A stretch of 9,936 nucleotides of DNA, taken from NCBI GenBank assembly GCA_934655935.1, contig CAKUHJ010000068.1, positions 1 to 9,936 of the forward strand, written 5' to 3'. Within the stretch, counting starts at the first letter, position 1. Each line of letters starts with the position of its first letter. Of the stretch, positions 7,175 to 9,936 are shown piece by piece. Under the pieces are notes generated by a model, which saw nothing but the letters and a program-made list of their open reading frames with translations, did no database searches and was not told the origin of the DNA. A program made the translations under genes and the position numbers. The stretch is from an uncultured Oscillospiraceae bacterium (GTDB lineage: Bacteria; Bacillota; Clostridia; Oscillospirales; Oscillospiraceae).

Positions 7175-7208
7175 TGCGGGGCCGGCAGGTCTCCCGGCCA
7201 GCCCCGCA
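7175..7208 (-). other. GC-rich hairpin between binding-protein and permease genes (mRNA stabiliser/attenuator)
   Basis: TGCGGGGC (7175-7182) pairs with GCCCCGCA (7201-7208) over 8 bp. After one C-A mismatch, 3 more pairs follow (7184-7186 with 7197-7199), leaving a 10-base loop. No T run follows on the minus strand, so most transcripts should read through. Such structures after binding-protein genes are known to favour the binding protein over the membrane subunits. Confidence 0.6.
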
Positions 7209-7259
7209 GATCTTATGCGTTCGGTTTCTGTAATAAGAAGAATCAGAAGGCTAAAACGC

Positions 7260-8633
7260 TCAGCCCATGTTCATGTAGGCAACCTTCAGCTGGTCGGCGA
7301 TGACCTTCACAGACTCCTCCGCCGTGCTGGCGCCGGAGTAAGCGTCGTTCAGAGCCGTGCATGCTACGCTCACGAATTCCGGATGCCAGAGGTTGAAGCC
7401 CATCTTGACGCAGCCTGCTGTAGCAACGTCGTTGACGATGGCGGCGATGCAGTCGTCCAGAACGATCTGATCAGAGGTCATGTTGTCGAGCACGGGCACA
7501 ACACCGCGGGCATTCTGGAGAATCTTGTAGTTTTCGGGGGTGAAGATGTAGTCATAGAAGTCAACGCGGGCAGCGTTATGGGCCTCGCCCTCATCGATTG
7601 CAGACATTGCGAAGGTGGATTCCGGGGAGACGGAGATCCATGCGTCCTCGCCTGCCGCGTTGAAGGGGGGCAGGTTTGCACCGCAGGTGCCGCCGGCGGA
7701 CTTCACAGCGCCGACGATGTTGCCCGCGGACCAGTTGCCGGCCAGGCACATTGCGACATTGCCGGTTGCCATCGCGGAAGCGACGTCATCCTCAGTATAG
7801 GCCGTGGTGCCGGGCATGATGTACTGGCAAAGGTCCGCAAGCAGCTGCGTTGCCTCAGGATAGCCGGCGAAGTCAAGCGTACCGTCCATGAAGGCCTCTT
7901 CATACGCGACGCCGGAGCCGAGCTCCTTGGCCGCAGTATTGGCCATGATGCATTCCCAGAGCATGAAGCAGGTGGTGGTCTTGTCGCCTGCAAGGGTCAG
8001 AACGTCGTAGCCGGCAGCCTTGACGTCCGCGCAGCACTGCAGAAGCTCGTCACGGTTCGTAGGCATAGCGTCCCAGCCGGCAGCCTTCAGGATGTCCATG
8101 TTGTAGAACATGCAGGAGAATGCAGCGCCCTGGGGCACACCGAGGCAGACGCCGTTGTAGGTCTCTGCATCGATGTAGGCCTGGGACATGTGCTTGTAGG
8201 CCTCGGTATCGGAGCAGTCGCGGATGAGGCCGGCGTCAATCATGGCCTTTGCAGTCTCACTCATGGCGGGGTTGATAATGTCGGGCATATCGCCGGTGGC
8301 CAGAATGGTGGCGAAGTAGTTCTCCTGGCTGTCCATCAGTTCAACGGTAACATTGGGATGCTCAGCCATGTAGTTGGCAATCAGCTCGTTCCAGGCGTCG
8401 ATGGCGTCGATGTCCTGCATGTAGACATACAGGGTCACGGGCTCGTCGGAGGAAGCGGGCTCCTCGGTCTTGGCCGGCTCCTCGGTCTTGGCCGGCTCCT
8501 CGGTCTTTTCATCGGTCTTGCTCGTGTCGGACGCAGGCCTGTCCTTCTGGTCTTCCTTAGCCGGTGTCTTTGCACAGGCAGCCAGTGCAAAGATCATGCA
8601 CAGCGCAAGAAGCAATGCAATCAGTTTTTTCAT
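7260..8633 (-). CDS. Extracellular sugar-binding lipoprotein of the ABC importer (solute-binding protein family 1)
   Basis: Protein of 457 residues. The N-terminal signal has a basic MKK start, a hydrophobic core and lipobox LAAC with the lipidated Cys at residue 20. A low-complexity acidic/Pro linker follows to about residue 65, including three tandem KTEEPA units, then the binding domain begins with VTLYVYMQDID. Features typical of carbohydrate-binding family 1 proteins include an NVTVELMDSQENYFATILATGDMPDI-type segment, MATGNVAMCLAGNW (a common sugar-contact region) and a helical C-terminus. The mature domain has 13 Cys, unusually many for an exported protein. The ATG at 8633 has AGGGAG 7 bases upstream. 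As first gene of the operon it is likely the most strongly expressed. It delivers the ligand to permeases 1 and 2; the ligand is not deducible from sequence, though the neighbouring enzymes suggest an amino sugar or amino-sugar oligosaccharide. Confidence 0.94.
   Translation of the reverse strand: MKKLIALLLALCMIFALAACAKTPAKEDQKDRPASDTSKTDEKTEEPAKTEEPAKTEEPASSDEPVTLYVYMQDIDAIDAWNELIANYMAEHPNVTVELMDSQENYFATILATGDMPDIINPAMSETAKAMIDAGLIRDCSDTEAYKHMSQAYIDAETYNGVCLGVPQGAAFSCMFYNMDILKAAGWDAMPTNRDELLQCCADVKAAGYDVLTLAGDKTTTCFMLWECIMANTAAKELGSGVAYEEAFMDGTLDFAGYPEATQLLADLCQYIMPGTTAYTEDDVASAMATGNVAMCLAGNWSAGNIVGAVKSAGGTCGANLPPFNAAGEDAWISVSPESTFAMSAIDEGEAHNAARVDFYDYIFTPENYKILQNARGVVPVLDNMTSDQIVLDDCIAAIVNDVATAGCVKMGFNLWHPEFVSVACTALNDAYSGASTAEESVKVIADQLKVAYMNMG
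8458..8511 (-). repeat. Three 18-base tandem repeats coding the KTEEPA linker
   Basis: Units start at 8458, 8476 and 8494. The first two are identical (plus strand GGCTCCTCGGTCTTGGCC), and the third matches for 14 bases. Each encodes six residues of the flexible linker between the lipidated Cys and the binding domain, so copy number could vary between strains without breaking the frame. Confidence 0.85.
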
Positions 8634-8658
8634 GTTGTTTCTCCCTTCCAAATTTGCT

Positions 8659-8673
8659 TGGACGTGTTGTCCA
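8659..8673 (-). promoter_or_regulatory. Small inverted repeat in the leader of the binding-protein gene
   Basis: TGGAC (8659-8663) and GTCCA (8669-8673) are inverted around a 5-base loop, between the candidate -10 and the ribosome binding site. It could be an operator half or a leader hairpin. It is short and could be chance. Confidence 0.3.
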
Positions 8674-8683
8674 TTTTTTCTGC

Positions 8684-8712
8684 AGAATATTGTGTATTTT
8701 GCACAAAAACAA
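8684..8712 (-). promoter_or_regulatory. Candidate promoter of the operon
   Basis: On the minus strand, TTGTTT (8712-8707) and TATTCT (8689-8684) are separated by 17 bases, in an AT-rich stretch about 50 bases before the start codon of the binding protein. The match to consensus is moderate, as expected for an activator-dependent promoter. A hyphenated palindrome TTTTG-CA-CAAAA (8697-8708) fills the spacer and a TTCTGCAGAA palindrome (8678-8687) overlaps the -10, both possible operators. Confidence 0.45.
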
Positions 8713-8864
8713 ATTCACTTTCTGCATCTGTTCTCAGCATACACGTTTTTTTGCACTTTGAGAATGCAGTTTTGTTCTGCCGATTTGCACTTTTTAACTT
8801 TCTAAAAAATGCTTTTTGCAATTCGCCCCGCTTTGCATTATAATGAATTCTGGAGGGGTTTGCA
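8698..8864 (+). repeat. Six TTTGCA boxes in the divergent promoter region
   Basis: The hexamer TTTGCA occurs on the plus strand at 8698, 8750, 8784, 8815, 8832 and 8859, with none in the opposite orientation in this stretch. Two copies extend to a 10-base match, TTTGCACTTT (8750-8759 and 8784-8793). The boxes flank and overlap both predicted promoters, so they may be binding sites of the adjacent AraC-family regulator. Confidence 0.5.
8816..8844 (+). promoter_or_regulatory. Promoter of the AraC-family regulator
   Basis: TTGCAA (8816-8821), a 17-base spacer and a perfect TATAAT (8839-8844). A start site about 7 bases later would give a leader of only some 14 bases, beginning almost at the GGAGGGG ribosome site (8852-8858). 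TTTGCA boxes overlap the -35 and lie just before the -10, so autoregulation is plausible. Confidence 0.75.
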
Positions 8865-9824
8865 ATGATTATTCCTACCAGCTATCAGAAATACCGGCTC
8901 AAGCGGATTCTGATCATCAACGAGATTGTTTCCGCCGACTACGTCTTCGGCGTGCACCCGGATACCAAGCCGCACGTCCATAACGACGCCTGGGAGCTTG
9001 TGTTCTGCCAGGAGGGAAGCGTGGACGTTCTGCGCGCAAACGAATACCTTTCGCTCAAGCCGGGCATGCTGACGCTGATTCCACCCGGCGTGCCGCATGA
9101 CTCCGCCTCACTGGACCCCTTGAGCAAGGCGCTCTACATCGCCTTCACCTTTGACATGGACTATGAAGCACCGCTGCGGCAGATCGTCGTCCAGGCCACA
9201 CCTGCGCAGCAGGCCTGGATGCAGAGCATCATCGACGAGCTCTCAAGCTCCTTTGAGCTCAACGAGGGCGAGCTCCGCCTGTTTTTCTTCAAGCCCGCGC
9301 CGGACACGCTCATCGGCGTGGAACAGATGGTCTGCTGCTATCTTGAGCAGACGCTCATCGGCGTTCTGCGCGAGGTTACAAAAAAGGACGACCATGTCAT
9401 TACCACCTCCCGCTTCGAGCGCGCGGCGGAAAATTATCTGATCGAGCAGGTCAGCTCCTATATCCAGAATCATATCAGCGAGGACTTGTCCGTAGAAAAC
9501 ATTGCCCGCGCCTTCCACTACAGCCGCTCCCGACTGACGCTGATGTGCAAATCCGTAACCGGCCACAGCCTCAACTATCTCATTACCAACTCCAGAATCA
9601 TGACGGCAAAGAAGCTGCTGAGCGAGCAGAAGCTGACCATCGCCCAGATTGCCGAGGCAACCGGCTTCTCCTCCCCGCAGTATTTCTCCCGCCGGTTCCA
9701 TCAGATCGTCAAATGCACGCCGTCTGAGTTCGTCTCGCGCTACACCACGCTTGATTACAGCTATGAGGCCGAGTCCGAGGCTCCCCTTGCGGCAAAGGGA
9801 GCCGGCACGGCTTGCCATGACTGA
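8865..9824 (+). CDS. AraC-family transcriptional regulator with N-terminal cupin sensor domain
   Basis: Protein of 319 residues. The N-terminal part (about 20-100) is a cupin-like ligand-binding domain with PHVHNDAWELVFCQEG (His37, His39, Glu44) and LKPGMLTLIPPGVPHD (ending at His78). The middle is helical. The C-terminal AraC DNA-binding domain (about 192-292) holds two helix-turn-helix units: LSVENIARAFHYSRSRLTLM (208-227) and LTIAQIAEATGFSSPQYFSRRFHQ (257-280), followed by the hallmark CTPSEFVSRY. GGAGGGG lies 6 bases before the ATG at 8865. It is divergent from the uptake operon across 231 bases, the classic place for a local sugar-responsive activator. The last 15 or so residues (EAPLAAKGAGTACHD) lie beyond the domain and are coded by palindromic repeat-like DNA, so the gene's end seems to have been reshaped. 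Confidence 0.95.
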   Translation: MIIPTSYQKYRLKRILIINEIVSADYVFGVHPDTKPHVHNDAWELVFCQEGSVDVLRANEYLSLKPGMLTLIPPGVPHDSASLDPLSKALYIAFTFDMDYEAPLRQIVVQATPAQQAWMQSIIDELSSSFELNEGELRLFFFKPAPDTLIGVEQMVCCYLEQTLIGVLREVTKKDDHVITTSRFERAAENYLIEQVSSYIQNHISEDLSVENIARAFHYSRSRLTLMCKSVTGHSLNYLITNSRIMTAKKLLSEQKLTIAQIAEATGFSSPQYFSRRFHQIVKCTPSEFVSRYTTLDYSYEAESEAPLAAKGAGTACHD

Positions 9825-9840
9825 GGCGCTTGAAGGCGCC
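9779..9840 (+). repeat. Palindromic repeat-like element at the 3' end of the AraC gene
   Basis: GGCTCCC (9779-9785) and GGGAGCC (9797-9803) form a 7-bp stem; one mismatch and TTG/CAA extend it. It runs on into GGCACGGCTTGCCATGACTG and then GGCGC/GCGCC (9825-9829 with 9836-9840) right after the stop codon. The arrangement (GGGAGC arm, then a CACGG-type arm, then GACTGAGG) resembles short palindromic intergenic repeats that I recall being common in gut Clostridia. That identity is from memory and not verified. Confidence 0.5.
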
Positions 9841-9874
9841 AACCTTTCTGCACTGACGCATTTGGGCATTCCCG

Positions 9875-9906
9875 GCGATCCCGGCTTCTGAGGAAGCCGG
9901 GATCGC
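9875..9906 (+). terminator. Perfect 14-bp stem-loop downstream of the AraC gene
   Basis: GCGATCCCGGCTTC (9875-9888) and GAAGCCGGGATCGC (9893-9906) pair perfectly around the loop TGAG. On the plus strand only TTCAGCG follows, so the U tract is poor, but the stem is very stable and sits 50 bases after the AraC stop. It may terminate the AraC transcript, possibly from both sides. A further small inverted repeat, CGAAAA/TTTTCG, lies at 9917-9932. Confidence 0.6.
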
Positions 9907-9936
9907 TTCAGCGTGTCGAAAAAGTCTTTTCGCCCC

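Noticed and set aside
8630..8821. Minus-strand frame of 63 codons that overlaps the binding-protein start in an ATGA
   Set aside because: It starts at TTG without a ribosome site, lies in AT-rich promoter DNA with palindromes and TTTGCA boxes, and its translation resembles nothing. A 14-codon inner frame from an ATG at about 8674 could be a leader peptide but has only a weak ribosome site.
7092..8843. Long plus-strand open frame of 583 codons opposite the binding-protein gene
   Set aside because: Antisense to a clear lipoprotein gene, low-complexity Gly/Val/His-rich translation, no ribosome site or domain.
8634..8864. Catabolite-responsive (cre) element for CcpA
   Set aside because: No good match to the TGWAANCGNTWNCA consensus was found by eye in either orientation.
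1..9936. CRISPR array, tRNA, rRNA, transposase gene or riboswitch
   Set aside because: No regularly spaced direct repeats with spacers, no cloverleaf or rRNA-like stretch, and no transposase-like frame were seen. The only tandem repeat is the 18-base coding repeat of the lipoprotein linker.

Overview
The window carries one complete amino-sugar-type uptake and catabolism operon on the minus strand, with a divergently transcribed AraC-family regulator on the plus strand. The organism is probably a fairly GC-rich, low-oxygen Firmicute, most likely a gut-type Clostridia/Oscillospirales relative. The signs are strong purine-rich Shine-Dalgarno sequences, a lipoprotein sugar-binding protein, a YesM/YesN-type two-component pair, CUT1 permeases with no ATPase beside them, and compact GC-rich palindromes between genes. 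This placement is inferred from style and content, not from a database match.

Layout in the direction of minus-strand transcription (high to low coordinate): substrate-binding lipoprotein (8633-7260), permease 1 (7145-6225), permease 2 (6228-5401), two tandem NagB-like isomerase/deaminase paralogues (5340-4351 and 4348-3413), a NagA-like deacetylase (3216-2050), a YesM-type sensor kinase (2018-225), and the start of a YesN-type response regulator (232-1, cut by the window edge). All gaps are short and several genes overlap or nearly touch, so this looks like one transcription unit. GC-rich hairpins after the binding-protein gene and around the nagB/nagA junction probably tune the relative output of its segments. 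The AraC-type regulator (8865-9824) faces the other way. The 231-base region between the two start codons is AT-rich and holds the promoters plus a repeated TTTGCA box.

How it may work: the binding protein and two permeases import a sugar or oligosaccharide, powered by an ATPase encoded elsewhere. The NagA-like enzyme would deacetylate an N-acetyl amino sugar, and the NagB-like proteins would isomerise or deaminate the product. AraC (cytoplasmic ligand) and YesM/YesN (extracellular ligand) would control expression.

The most notable feature is that the enzymes depart from the textbook versions. The NagA-like protein keeps all metal and catalytic residues but has lost the usual substrate/phosphate loop. 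Both NagB-like proteins have lost the usual phosphate loop. One of the pair also lacks the catalytic Asp and His, so it looks like a non-catalytic partner. No sugar kinase is present. Together this suggests a variant amino-sugar pathway, possibly with a heteromeric isomerase and a substrate other than GlcNAc-6-phosphate.
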